This document shows positions 24,130-32,264 of a stretch of DNA of 64,000 nucleotides, piece after piece. The DNA is from a virus. The translations under genes were made by a program, and so were the position numbers. The stretch covers positions 1 through 64,000 of IMG/VR virus record IMGVR_UViG_3300034073_002951, one strand, 5' to 3'. Within the stretch, counting starts at the first letter, position 1; each line of letters opens with the position of its first letter. Below the pieces are notes generated by a model that had not been told where the DNA came from, did no database searches, and saw only the letters and a list, made by a program, of their open reading frames with translations.

Positions 24130-26376
24130 TCAAAAGAATTTGTTTGTGTTATTATTTACTTTTATTCTTTTATTCGTTTCCTCAATATAAGGATTTTTTT
24201 GTTCATAGTCAATTCTTGCTTCCGCTATCTCAAAGTATTCCTTTTCTCTTTCTATTCCAATAAAATCAAATCCACCCCTTACTGCTGCCTTACCAGTACT
24301 TCCACTGCCCATAAACGGGTCTAATGTAGTTCCACTTTTTGGAGTAACTAAACGGATAAGATAAAGCATTAAGTCTGTTGGTTTTACAGTTGGGTGGTGG
24401 TTCTTTCTTGGTTGACCTAATGCACTCTGTCTGCCCGATGCTGGTTTGGACCGGGCGGAAGCCGGAGGTTCTCCAAACGGAAACTCATCCAACCCTTCGT
24501 TTCTATCCCCTTTTGAAGTTTTTGGACAATAGAAGAAACGAGATGCTCCGCCACTATCATTATGTCTTACTGTTACTTTATTTTTTAACCCTTTAAAAAA
24601 ATCATTTTGTTCTTCGGGATTTGTATAACCTATACTTGTTGCCGTACATTTACTCAACCCACTTTGTTCGTCCAATAACTTACCTGCTTCTTCATCAAAG
24701 ATAATGTTGGCAGGGAAACGGCCAGGTGGATTATAGTTCTTTGGTTCAACCATAGAGTAATCCCCATATATTATATTACCTGTTAGTGGTTTTGTTCCAA
24801 AGTCTGCGTGTTGGTTTTTTTGTGTGCTTTCTTTTCTATCCGCTTCATCTTTGAATGGTATTCTACTTTCATCTATGTTTATTCCACCGGTTCCCCATTC
24901 TAATACATTATCAACTACTGTATTTTCAGAGAGTGGTTTTCTTGCCATTACGATTGGTTCGTGTGCAGGTTTGAGAGCCGTCCCCCAACCTTCCCAATCA
25001 GAGTTTCCTTTGGTTATTTCCCATTCTCCTACACCATAGGTTGAACCATCATAGTCTGGACTATTTGGGTCTGCTTTACCCCAACAAGCATTTTTAGCAG
25101 TTCTACTATCATTTCCAACTACTTCTCTTTGATTACCAAGTTTTTTATCAACCTCTTTTCCTATGTTGTGTGATTTGGGGAAGCCTGAGTTTCCTGTAAT
25201 GAATACTTTTCCATTTCTACGAGCAACAAAAGCACCAGTTGAGGTGTTAGGACAGAAGATTACTCCTGAATAAGTTTCTTTGGTGATGGTTGCCAAATCG
25301 GTTGTATAGGATGTCCCGCTTCGTATTTCTTGTGGTCGGAGTTGTTCTTGAATAACATTAGATTGTTTATCTCGTTGTTTTCGGGGTTGTGGTCTATGTG
25401 ATGGATGCACTCCATTCGTGTTAGTGGTCTCCCCAAATATTGAGCTACCTTCAGTCGGTATTCCGTCACGTAACCATCTTTTCTTGCCATACTTTTGTAT
25501 TCTTCGGGACACCTCACGTATTTTATTCTTGCATTGGAGTAATACCCCTTCTTCTTTCTGTAAGTTATCCCACCCTTCCAAGCTGGATTGTTCTCCCCAC
25601 TCATATTCTGTCTGTAACTCTCGTGACTCTTTTCCGTCCACCCCGAACGACCTTTGTGTCCGTGATGTTTCCATTCTTCCCCCCTCACTTTGCCATTGCA
25701 TTGGTGACTGCAATAATTGGAGTTCCCCTTCTTGTAAGAAAGAAAAATCGTTTTGCAAAACTGGCACTCTTTCCATATCACCGAGGTCTTGTGATTTGGT
25801 GAATACAAGATTTCCATTTCGTTCAACAAGGCAGTTGTGGTCTTTGCTGACGAGTTGGTCTGTTTGATTTCCTCTAATACGATAGACGGTATCTTCGTTG
25901 AGCGAATATACATACCACCTTTCGGGCCTTTCCCATTTGTAAATGTCTCTTTCAATATCATAAACTAAAATCTCTCTTTTACTATAAATATCATCTTTTG
26001 TGATTTTATGGTAGTGTTTCCACCCCTCTTTTGTAAGGATTTCAGTATCTTCTGTTAGACATCCATACACCCACATAATTTGGTCTCTTATCTCAAATCC
26101 TGCATCTTCTATTCTAACTGCCATTCTATGATAAGTACGTGAACCTGCAAAAGCAAGAAGATGACCTCCGGGTTTTAGAACTCTCATACACTCTTCCCAA
26201 ATCTCTTGTGACGGAACATCGTAGTCCCACTGCTTTCCCATAAATCCACCTTTGGAAGTTTTACCACTATTTGGAGCTGCGGAAAGTCCGTATGGAGGGT
26301 CCGTAACTATGGAGTCAACGGAATTATCCCCTAACTCTTTGAGTTTATCTAAACAATCACCTAATAAGAGTTTCAT
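24130..26376 (-). CDS. N6-adenine DNA methyltransferase (DPPY) interrupted by an intein
   Basis: The 748-residue precursor contains a beta-type methylase split by an intein. N-extein (1-105) has TDPPYGLSAAP and GGHLLAFAGSRTYHRM; C-extein (397-748) begins SGFPKSHNIGKE and ends with the AdoMet-side block TLDPFMGSGSTGKAA. The intein runs from Cys106 to Asn396 with Ser397 as the +1 nucleophile. Splicing would give a 457-residue methylase. Inside the intein a different frame encodes an HNH nuclease. The methylase may modify phage DNA. It overlaps the 85-residue upstream gene by 4 bases. Confidence 0.92.
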   Translation of the reverse strand: MKLLLGDCLDKLKELGDNSVDSIVTDPPYGLSAAPNSGKTSKGGFMGKQWDYDVPSQEIWEECMRVLKPGGHLLAFAGSRTYHRMAVRIEDAGFEIRDQIMWVYGCLTEDTEILTKEGWKHYHKITKDDIYSKREILVYDIERDIYKWERPERWYVYSLNEDTVYRIRGNQTDQLVSKDHNCLVERNGNLVFTKSQDLGDMERVPVLQNDFSFLQEGELQLLQSPMQWQSEGGRMETSRTQRSFGVDGKESRELQTEYEWGEQSSLEGWDNLQKEEGVLLQCKNKIREVSRRIQKYGKKRWLRDGIPTEGSSIFGETTNTNGVHPSHRPQPRKQRDKQSNVIQEQLRPQEIRSGTSYTTDLATITKETYSGVIFCPNTSTGAFVARRNGKVFITGNSGFPKSHNIGKEVDKKLGNQREVVGNDSRTAKNACWGKADPNSPDYDGSTYGVGEWEITKGNSDWEGWGTALKPAHEPIVMARKPLSENTVVDNVLEWGTGGINIDESRIPFKDEADRKESTQKNQHADFGTKPLTGNIIYGDYSMVEPKNYNPPGRFPANIIFDEEAGKLLDEQSGLSKCTATSIGYTNPEEQNDFFKGLKNKVTVRHNDSGGASRFFYCPKTSKGDRNEGLDEFPFGEPPASARSKPASGRQSALGQPRKNHHPTVKPTDLMLYLIRLVTPKSGTTLDPFMGSGSTGKAAVRGGFDFIGIEREKEYFEIAEARIDYEQKNPYIEETNKRIKVNNNTNKFF
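25189..26061 (-). other. Intein (residues 106-396) in the DNA methyltransferase
   Basis: Block A is C106LTEDTEILTKEGW, block B is QLVSKDHNCLVE with His180, block F/G is GVIFCPNTSTGAFVARRNGK followed by VFITGN396, then Ser397. Asn396 is preceded by Gly instead of the usual His, a variation known in phage inteins. Residues about 205-360 show no endonuclease motif in this frame and are rich in Gln, Glu, Ser and Arg. That segment coincides with the HNH gene in the +1 frame. The insertion splits the conserved GSGFPKSHN region of the methylase. Confidence 0.9.
25260..25961 (-). CDS. HNH homing endonuclease nested in the +1 frame of the intein
   Basis: A 233-codon frame wholly inside the intein. 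From the ATG at 25961 it has a zinc finger (CQFC at 66-69, C84 and C88), a NUMOD3-like GENNPAWKGG (122-131) and an HNH core MECIHHIDHNPENNEINNL (183-201). The first 60 residues overlap the splicing domain and are probably not part of the nuclease. Candidate starts are the ATGs at 25961, 25913 (with AAGGTGG just upstream) and 25817. The nuclease would cut intein-less methylase alleles. Translation route, internal initiation or frameshift, is unknown. Confidence 0.8.
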   Translation of the reverse strand: MILKETFTNGKGPKGGMYIRSTKIPSIVLEEIKQTNSSAKTTTALLNEMEILYSPNHKTSVIWKECQFCKTIFLSYKKGNSNYCSHQCNGKVRGEEWKHHGHKGRSGWTEKSHESYRQNMSGENNPAWKGGITYRKKKGYYSNARIKYVRCPEEYKSMARKDGYVTEYRLKVAQYLGRPLTRMECIHHIDHNPENNEINNLMLFKNNSDHKKYEAGHPIQPIWQPSPKKLIQE

Positions 26377-26630
26377 ATTGTGTAAATGTGGATTGGGGTA
26401 TATTCTCCAACATAAGCAGATTCTATATTAAAGTCAAACCATTCTATTGCTTCCTCTTCCCTCATACCTTGTTCTTGAAGTTCTGAAATGATTTTCCTAA
26501 TATCATATACTACTCTACCATCAGAGGATACACCGATTATTGCTCCATCTAAACCATCCCAAAGGATAGCTTCTTCGTTATGTTCCGAAATCCTATCTTT
26601 AATTGCCTGTGCTTCCAAATCCACCCTCAC
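26373..26630 (-). CDS. Conserved phage protein, function unknown
   Basis: An 85-residue acidic protein containing EEAILWDGLDGAIIGVSS and DGRVVYDI, a block I recognise from short hypothetical proteins of many phages. A GREEEAIEWFDFNI-like helix follows. The start is GTG, overlapping the end of dUTPase by 32 bases, and the stop overlaps the methylase ATG. No enzymatic motif is visible. Confidence 0.7.
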   Translation of the reverse strand: MRVDLEAQAIKDRISEHNEEAILWDGLDGAIIGVSSDGRVVYDIRKIISELQEQGMREEEAIEWFDFNIESAYVGEYTPIHIYTI

Positions 26631-27114
26631 CTCTTTCAGTTTGTGATAGTTCTTCTACTTCGGTAAATCGTACAGATGGATATGGAAGTATCGTTATTTG
26701 ACAAATTCGGTCACCAACTTCGTAATGTTGTGATTTTGGATTTAGAATGTTAAAGGTTGCTTGTATTTCACCTCTGTATCCACTATCTATTACTCCAACT
26801 GAATTACTTAATTGTAATCCTGTTTTTCTTACCGAAGACCGTGGGAAAATCAATCCAACATATCCACGGGGAATTTCTACTGCAATACCCGTGCCATAAG
26901 TAATTTGTGTTCTGGTTTTGGAAATAATTTCTGTGGCTACTAAATCCATACCCGCGTCACCATCTTTTGCGTATTGTGGAAGTATTGCGTTAGGATGTAG
27001 TTTTTTCATTCTTATATCTAATTCTGCTAATTCCGTCAGTTTGTAAGTCACAGATTTCCCTTCAATATTTGCGGTTGATGAAAATTCCCTAAATAAATTT
27101 AATTGTTTGTCCAT
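26599..27114 (-). CDS. dut: dUTP diphosphatase
   Basis: A 171-residue trimeric-type dUTPase that hydrolyses dUTP to dUMP and keeps uracil out of DNA. The five motifs are visible: GDAGMDLVAT, FPRSSVRK, GVIDSGYRGE, RICQITILPYP and GEGGFGSTG. The ATG is 8 bases after a TATATT -10 box, so the message should be leaderless or nearly so. Confidence 0.95.
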   Translation of the reverse strand: MDKQLNLFREFSSTANIEGKSVTYKLTELAELDIRMKKLHPNAILPQYAKDGDAGMDLVATEIISKTRTQITYGTGIAVEIPRGYVGLIFPRSSVRKTGLQLSNSVGVIDSGYRGEIQATFNILNPKSQHYEVGDRICQITILPYPSVRFTEVEELSQTERGEGGFGSTGN

Positions 27115-27122
27115 AGTTTTAT

Positions 27123-27151
27123 AATATATTAAAAGTTTGTGTAAATTTCAA
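27123..27151 (-). promoter_or_regulatory. Promoter for dUTPase, TTGAAA-N17-TATATT
   Basis: TTGAAA (27146-27151) and TATATT (27123-27128) on the minus strand, 17 bases apart, lying over the end of the radical SAM gene. The dUTPase ATG starts 8 bases after the -10 box. Confidence 0.6.
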
Positions 27152-28361
27152 GGTTTTTGTATTTTTTTCTGCATTCTTTTACTGTTTTCACTTCATTTTT
27201 AAAATCTAAATAATCAAAATGAGAACTTGACCATATTTTTTTTAATTCAAATTCCTCATCACTAAATGTTCCCCAATTATTTATATGAATAAAATTTACT
27301 TCCGTTCGCATTCCATTCAATTTTTGAAAGTAATCACTCATTTCTATGAAGGATACCATTTCTTTGTAATTGTTATTTTGAACTACAAAAGTCATTCTAA
27401 CAAAATCCAAGTTTGGTATTTTTGTAAAAATAAAATGAAGATTTTTTTGAAGTCTTTCCCAAATACCCCCTCTTCTTATGACCTCATATGTTTCTTTTGT
27501 GGAGGCATCAATACTAATTTCAGCTGCTATTCTTGGAATTTTATGTAAGTTTGATAACTTGTTCCATAATTCTTCAGTCCATCCATTTCCATTTGTATGA
27601 AGGTGTAAAGTTTTTACTTGAGGATATTTTTCTATTGTTATTGATTTTAATAAATTTCTCCAATTTTTACCACCAAAAGGATCACCAGATGCTGTTATAT
27701 ATAATTCATGAGCATCTTTCATGGTTTTTTTAAGAATATAATTTTGTATTTTTTCTGATTGTTTCTTTTCTTCACCTTCATACTGAATAAATTCATTTCT
27801 ACAAGAAGGACAACTTAAATTACAACTTCTATCGTGTGAAAAAATTACGGTTTCAGGATCCCATTTTAATTCAGTCAATTTGTTAAAATAAATTTCTTTC
27901 CACTTTTCTTCACCATCTGGATTTATTTCTTTAGCATTCCAAAGTTTATGAATAGTTGTATCATCATAAATTGGAAAATATCCGTTATTATAAACACTTT
28001 CATCTATATTTTCATTCCACCATCTGTGTAAAAACCCACATTCATTTTCGTCACAGTATTTAAAATCACCATCATGCATTGATTGACGAAGTTTTATTGC
28101 AATTTCACTATTCCAAATTTTTTCCCAATTTTTTTCATTCAAAACATTTCCCGCAGGACCACTTTGTATCCAAGCGTTTTGCCATTTTTTTAATTCCTCA
28201 ACCCAATATCCACTACAACATTGCCAAACTTCACCATTTACTAAAAATTCTGCATTCCTAAAAGGAGCAACACAAAACCCTTTTCTTTTTGGTTTAAAAT
28301 TATCTGTTTTATACTCTTCAGATAATATTTCATTAATTATTTGTTGTATATCATCGGTCAT
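27129..28361 (-). CDS. Radical SAM protein with N-terminal cysteine block
   Basis: A 410-residue radical SAM enzyme. The iron-sulfur motif is CNLSCPSC (Cys-x3-Cys-x2-Cys) in SHDRSCNLSCPSCRNEF, after a long N-terminal region with GFCVAPFRNAEFLVNG and EVWQCCSGYW, which resembles a SPASM-type auxiliary cluster region placed before the core. ITASGDPFGG and EISIDASTKETYE follow the usual barrel order. It may modify a peptide or nucleotide. There is no adjacent precursor peptide that I can identify. The next gene upstream is the gp41 helicase. Confidence 0.8.
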   Translation of the reverse strand: MTDDIQQIINEILSEEYKTDNFKPKRKGFCVAPFRNAEFLVNGEVWQCCSGYWVEELKKWQNAWIQSGPAGNVLNEKNWEKIWNSEIAIKLRQSMHDGDFKYCDENECGFLHRWWNENIDESVYNNGYFPIYDDTTIHKLWNAKEINPDGEEKWKEIYFNKLTELKWDPETVIFSHDRSCNLSCPSCRNEFIQYEGEEKKQSEKIQNYILKKTMKDAHELYITASGDPFGGKNWRNLLKSITIEKYPQVKTLHLHTNGNGWTEELWNKLSNLHKIPRIAAEISIDASTKETYEVIRRGGIWERLQKNLHFIFTKIPNLDFVRMTFVVQNNNYKEMVSFIEMSDYFQKLNGMRTEVNFIHINNWGTFSDEEFELKKIWSSSHFDYLDFKNEVKTVKECRKKYKNLEIYTNF

Positions 28362-28363
28362 TT

Positions 28364-29728
28364 TTAACCCATGTTTTCTACATATTTTTTGTGTAAGAGT
28401 TTCTTTTCTATCAAACTACCATCTTTACTTTCTTTGGTAGCAATAATTCCATCTACCGAGTTTCCTTCATATACTTCTATAATTCCTTTGTTGGTATCCA
28501 TTTTACAAGGGAATGTAATACCGTCCATACCGAACCTGTTTTTCATAATGTGAGCACGAGCAGTATTGTTTAACTTGTCTTTTGACTTTCTACTCCACGA
28601 CATAATGAAGTCTGCGTTCATAACCTTTGCGTATGAGTCTGCAATTTTATCGGCTTCAATCACTTCACTATCTATTGCAGTTCTGTTGGTTTGTGAAGCA
28701 GTCCAAACAGGAATACCTAACTCACCACTCAAACCACGAAGGTCAATATACACCCCACCTTGTTCTGCGTAAGTAGAGTCTGATTTATTAGAATGTGAAA
28801 GAAGTAAGTCAGCGTAATCCACAATAATAAGGTCAGGTTTGTTTCCCAACGAAATCATTTTGTCTATATGTGCCTCTAATTTCTTTACCGAAATTCCTTT
28901 TGGTGGAAAGTATTTAATAAGAAGTCTACCGGGTAGTTTTGAAATTCTACTTTTTACTTCATCTTTTTTATCCTGTAAATCACTTGACGGAATGTGGGTA
29001 AAAAGAGTATCATATCTATTACCGACATAATTTTCTTGTAATTCCAAGGTATAATGAACTACCGAAAGTCCTTGTCTTACTGCTTCCGAACCCATTGCAC
29101 AAAGTATCCAAGTTTTCCCAACTCCCGAAGGTGCGACTACTACTCCTAATTCACCAGGACCCAATCCACCTTGCATTAAATCATTTATAGGAGTCCATGC
29201 AGTTTTTACAGTAAATCTGTCTATATTTTCGGTTCGTATTTCAAAGTCTTGGATATAGTCAGTTCCTAAATCATTATCACTACCAACTTTCATTGCTCTG
29301 TCTACCAAGTCTTTAATTTTGTCGTATTGACCTGACTTGAGTAAATCTACTGATGAAAGAATAACCTGTTTGAGATTTTGGTTCTTACAGAAGTTTGTGA
29401 ACTCATCTTTAATATATTGTAAGTCCAAATTACCGACTTGGGTATAGACATGGCGAAGTTGGTCTACTACGGTTGTTTTAAGGACTTCGTTGTCTAAATT
29501 AGAGACTTTTACCTTAAACACGTCCATCGTAGGTGGTCTTCGATATTGTTCGTGGTAGTCCAAGATTTCGCCAACTATCCATTTGTTGGCCTCGGACTCA
29601 AAGAATTTGGGAGTCGTAATCTCTTCTATTTGTGAAAGGAATTTCTCGTCTGTTAAAAGTGCACTGATAACTTTGGACTGAAACCCTTGACCGTATTTAG
29701 AGAGTGTGTCTATGTGTTGTTCTGGCAT
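28364..29728 (-). CDS. 41: Replicative DNA helicase, DnaB family (T4 gp41-like)
   Basis: A 454-residue hexameric 5'-3' helicase. The RecA-type core starts near WTPINDLMQGGLGPGELG, with Walker A APSGVGKTW and Walker B LIIVDYADLLL, then the H3-type VWTASQTNR. The N-terminal 170 residues are the helical DnaB/gp41 domain. It unwinds the fork ahead of gp43 and recruits primase; no primase gene is visible in the window. A weak promoter-like sequence lies at 29746-29774. Confidence 0.92.
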   Translation of the reverse strand: MPEQHIDTLSKYGQGFQSKVISALLTDEKFLSQIEEITTPKFFESEANKWIVGEILDYHEQYRRPPTMDVFKVKVSNLDNEVLKTTVVDQLRHVYTQVGNLDLQYIKDEFTNFCKNQNLKQVILSSVDLLKSGQYDKIKDLVDRAMKVGSDNDLGTDYIQDFEIRTENIDRFTVKTAWTPINDLMQGGLGPGELGVVVAPSGVGKTWILCAMGSEAVRQGLSVVHYTLELQENYVGNRYDTLFTHIPSSDLQDKKDEVKSRISKLPGRLLIKYFPPKGISVKKLEAHIDKMISLGNKPDLIIVDYADLLLSHSNKSDSTYAEQGGVYIDLRGLSGELGIPVWTASQTNRTAIDSEVIEADKIADSYAKVMNADFIMSWSRKSKDKLNNTARAHIMKNRFGMDGITFPCKMDTNKGIIEVYEGNSVDGIIATKESKDGSLIEKKLLHKKYVENMG

Positions 29729-29745
29729 TATTTATAGTTTATATA

Positions 29746-29774
29746 AAAATAAGGAAAAAATTTGATTTATACAA
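29746..29774 (-). promoter_or_regulatory. Weak promoter candidate before gp41, TTGTAT-N17-TATTTT
   Basis: TTGTAT (29769-29774) and TATTTT (29746-29751) keep the 17-base spacing but both boxes deviate from the other nine promoters. Confidence 0.3.
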
Positions 29775-29784
29775 GTTTTTAAAT

Positions 29785-31002
29785 TTATTTTTCAAAAATA
29801 TATATCGGTTCTCCAAATTTCATATCCTGTGTTTCATCTACCAAATTTCGTGTGTCATCATTAAAGTGGTCTGTTTTGGCTGTTCCCGCTCCTCCATTAT
29901 TAGGACGAGATGCTATTTGCATTCCAATACAACCTCTGTATTTTAAATTGTTTGATTCTAAAAATTCATTCATTGGATTTACGATTTCTAAATAACCTTT
30001 TGTTGATGATGAATAAACATCAGAAATATTAATTGCTAAAATACCTCCCTTTTTTAGGGTAGGTATAATTTTTTTTAAAACAGAATGTAAAAAATTTTTA
30101 TTCCATTCATCAATTGTTTTGTATCTTACCCAACTTTGTGTGTTATCGTTGGAATATCTTTCCGTATCGAAATACGGTGGGGATGTAAAAACAGTATCAA
30201 AATAATTTTCATATTCTGAATAATCTACATCTTCTGCTGGTTGTGATATAAATGTTGCCCTTTTTGGTTCTTCAAAAAATGTTTGGTATTTTTTGTAATA
30301 CTCTTCTTGTTTTAAATAGTTTTCATGATTATTTACGTTAGGATCTATACCAACATAGTGTTTAGTAGTTTCACCTGCGTAAAACCCACAGAATCGGTCT
30401 CCCCATCCTGCTGAAAAATCTAACACATTTTCTGATTTAAAATAGTCATAAAATGCTTTTGCAATTACAGGTTTGAATTGTGAAGCTACATATTTTCTCA
30501 TTTGTATAGCTAAAATAATGTTTTTTTTATTTACTTCTTGTAAATGTTCCGAAAGAGTAAAAAAAGCTTGAATTGAGGTTTTTATACCTTTTGGAGTTTG
30601 CCAACTTTTCCAACCAGATGGCATTCTTACCCAATCTACCTTATGTCTATTTTCCAAATGAAATTTATTTGAAGCTTTATTTCCTGTATTAATTCTTTTA
30701 AATGATAAAAATTTTCCATCAAATTTTAAATCATATTTGGTTTTTCTACCATTTCTTGGAAACCAATTTCCTTCAACTAAAATATCCGGCCACCAAGTTC
30801 CTTTTAATTTCTTATAATCATCTAATACTTCATCGTCTGGTATATCAGGTAGTGGATAATCATAAGAATGCAAAACATGAGATAATTCATCTACAATACT
30901 TTCCCTTTCCCAAGTTTTTTTAATCCAATCCCATTCTTCTTTTTCAATAGTGAGATATGGTGACATACCATAAAATTTTTTAAAATACTCACTAATTTCC
31001 AT
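29785..31002 (-). CDS. DNA methyltransferase-like protein with SPPY motif (small paralogue)
   Basis: A 405-residue amino-methyltransferase. The AdoMet motif is FSAGWGDR (196-203) and the catalytic motif is TSPPYFDTERYS (273-284), followed by NDNTQSW; both blocks match the 540-residue protein at 6475-8097. I start at the ATG 31000-31002 instead of an upstream TTG, giving an 11-base overlap with the RNase H gene. The base modified is unresolved between N4-cytosine and N6-adenine. Confidence 0.75.
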   Translation of the reverse strand: MEISEYFKKFYGMSPYLTIEKEEWDWIKKTWERESIVDELSHVLHSYDYPLPDIPDDEVLDDYKKLKGTWWPDILVEGNWFPRNGRKTKYDLKFDGKFLSFKRINTGNKASNKFHLENRHKVDWVRMPSGWKSWQTPKGIKTSIQAFFTLSEHLQEVNKKNIILAIQMRKYVASQFKPVIAKAFYDYFKSENVLDFSAGWGDRFCGFYAGETTKHYVGIDPNVNNHENYLKQEEYYKKYQTFFEEPKRATFISQPAEDVDYSEYENYFDTVFTSPPYFDTERYSNDNTQSWVRYKTIDEWNKNFLHSVLKKIIPTLKKGGILAINISDVYSSSTKGYLEIVNPMNEFLESNNLKYRGCIGMQIASRPNNGGAGTAKTDHFNDDTRNLVDETQDMKFGEPIYIFEK

Positions 31003-32047
31003 TATGCACAAGACTTGAAAATGTTTCTTTTAACCAAGAGTTTATATCACCAAAATTATTTACAACTTTATATTTTAAACAAACTTTAAGAAAATCCATT
31101 TTATTAAATAGTTTTACTTCTTCATTGAACCTATCTAAAATCTTCATTTTAATTTGACCTGAAATGTCAGGGTCTTTAAGTTGCATTAGTTCTTTGTTAA
31201 GAAGAATTTGTTCTTTAGACTGAATGATATTTTCATATAACTTTAACTTTTCAGTTTGTATTCTTTCTTCACTTAACTTGATAATGTCTTCTGGATCTAA
31301 TTGAATTTCTTCCCCAAGTTCGGGAAATCTTTTTAACATAGTCTTCATACCACAACCATATACACCGGGTATATTATCACTTGTATCCCCATCAAAAACT
31401 CGGTAAGTCAACATATTACGAGCATCAATACCAAATTCTTCTTTAACTAACTTTCGGTTGTATATTTTCTTTTTGGTAGGAGACCATACAATTGTTTTCT
31501 CATCTACTAGCTGTAAGAAATCCTTATCAGTAGACATAATAACACCCTGTTCTCCTTCTTTGAGAATTTGAGTTGCAATATACGCCATTACATCATCAGC
31601 TTCCACATTATCATAAATCATCGTGGTAACTGGTAAGTAAGTCAGTAGGTCATTTAACCATACGAACTGTCGTTTCATCGACTCTCGTTCGTCTTCCTCA
31701 TTCATTAAATCTGCGTATTGACGATTTACACGAAGTTGTTTGTTTGTTCGTTCAGATTTGTATCCACTAAACGCTTTCTTTCTTCGTTGAGAACCACCTT
31801 TACCATCAAAGACAATGACTACCCGAGTGGGTTGTGTTTGACGAATTGCATATCCAATAGATTTAAGAAACCCCGAAACTCCACCAACATGATCACCATC
31901 ATCATTCATTGTTGGAATAGAAGACCAACACCTAATATAGGTGTTAAGTCCATCTATTATCAAAACTCGTGAATTATGATGTCTGTTGGTGTTTGTTTCG
32001 TGTTCTTTTTCTACTGACTCTAAAATACTTCTATAGAGTTCTTTCAT
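30992..32047 (-). CDS. rnh: RNase H / 5'-3' exonuclease (FEN family, T4 Rnh-like)
   Basis: A 351-residue FEN-family nuclease for removing RNA primers from lagging-strand fragments. Acidic motifs are LIIDGLNTYIR, VVIVFDGKGG, DNVEADDVMAYI, STDKDFLQL and DGDTSDNIPGVYG, which together make the two-metal site and the helix-hairpin-helix region. It lies between UvsX and gp41 in a recombination/replication block. Length is somewhat above T4 Rnh (305). Confidence 0.92.
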   Translation of the reverse strand: MKELYRSILESVEKEHETNTNRHHNSRVLIIDGLNTYIRCWSSIPTMNDDGDHVGGVSGFLKSIGYAIRQTQPTRVVIVFDGKGGSQRRKKAFSGYKSERTNKQLRVNRQYADLMNEEDERESMKRQFVWLNDLLTYLPVTTMIYDNVEADDVMAYIATQILKEGEQGVIMSTDKDFLQLVDEKTIVWSPTKKKIYNRKLVKEEFGIDARNMLTYRVFDGDTSDNIPGVYGCGMKTMLKRFPELGEEIQLDPEDIIKLSEERIQTEKLKLYENIIQSKEQILLNKELMQLKDPDISGQIKMKILDRFNEEVKLFNKMDFLKVCLKYKVVNNFGDINSWLKETFSSLVHNGN

Positions 32048-32049
32048 TA

Positions 32050-32262
32050 TTATACTGGAAAGTATTTATTGAGTGTTTCTAATCTTCCATCTGCATCATC
32101 AAGTAATGCAAGAGATTCTTCCAAGTTTTTATAGAAGTCACCTGTTGAGTGATCTCCAATACCAACACTTTTTTCCATAAGAAGTTCTAATGAAAGTAGT
32201 GCTTTGGCTCTGTCTGCTTCAGCACTTGTTCTCAACATTTCAACAGCTTTTATTTTTACCAT
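32050..32262 (-). CDS. Small conserved T4-like phage protein, function unknown
   Basis: A 70-residue, mostly helical protein. The block SLELLMEKSVGIGDHSTG followed by DFYKNLEESLALL is familiar to me from a short protein adjacent to replication genes in T4-like cyanophages. It is packed 2 bases from UvsX and 2 bases from the RNase H gene. No motif points to a function. Confidence 0.75.
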   Translation of the reverse strand: MVKIKAVEMLRTSAEADRAKALLSLELLMEKSVGIGDHSTGDFYKNLEESLALLDDADGRLETLNKYFPV

Positions 32263-32264
32263 GT

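Noticed and set aside
24062-24133. A 24-residue N-terminal extension of the TonB receptor.
   Set aside because: The extension is Lys/Asn-rich and would bury the signal peptide. The internal ATG at 24059-24061 gives a proper secretory start.
25418-25867. Open plus-strand frames of 149 and 120 codons opposite the intein.
   Set aside because: They show no motif, and their openness follows from the low stop density of the region. They were kept only as a caution for the HNH claim.
29729-29736. TATAAATA in the coding orientation just before gp41, a literal T4 late promoter.
   Set aside because: It abuts the start codon, is a single copy, and precedes an early replication gene, so a late promoter role is unlikely.
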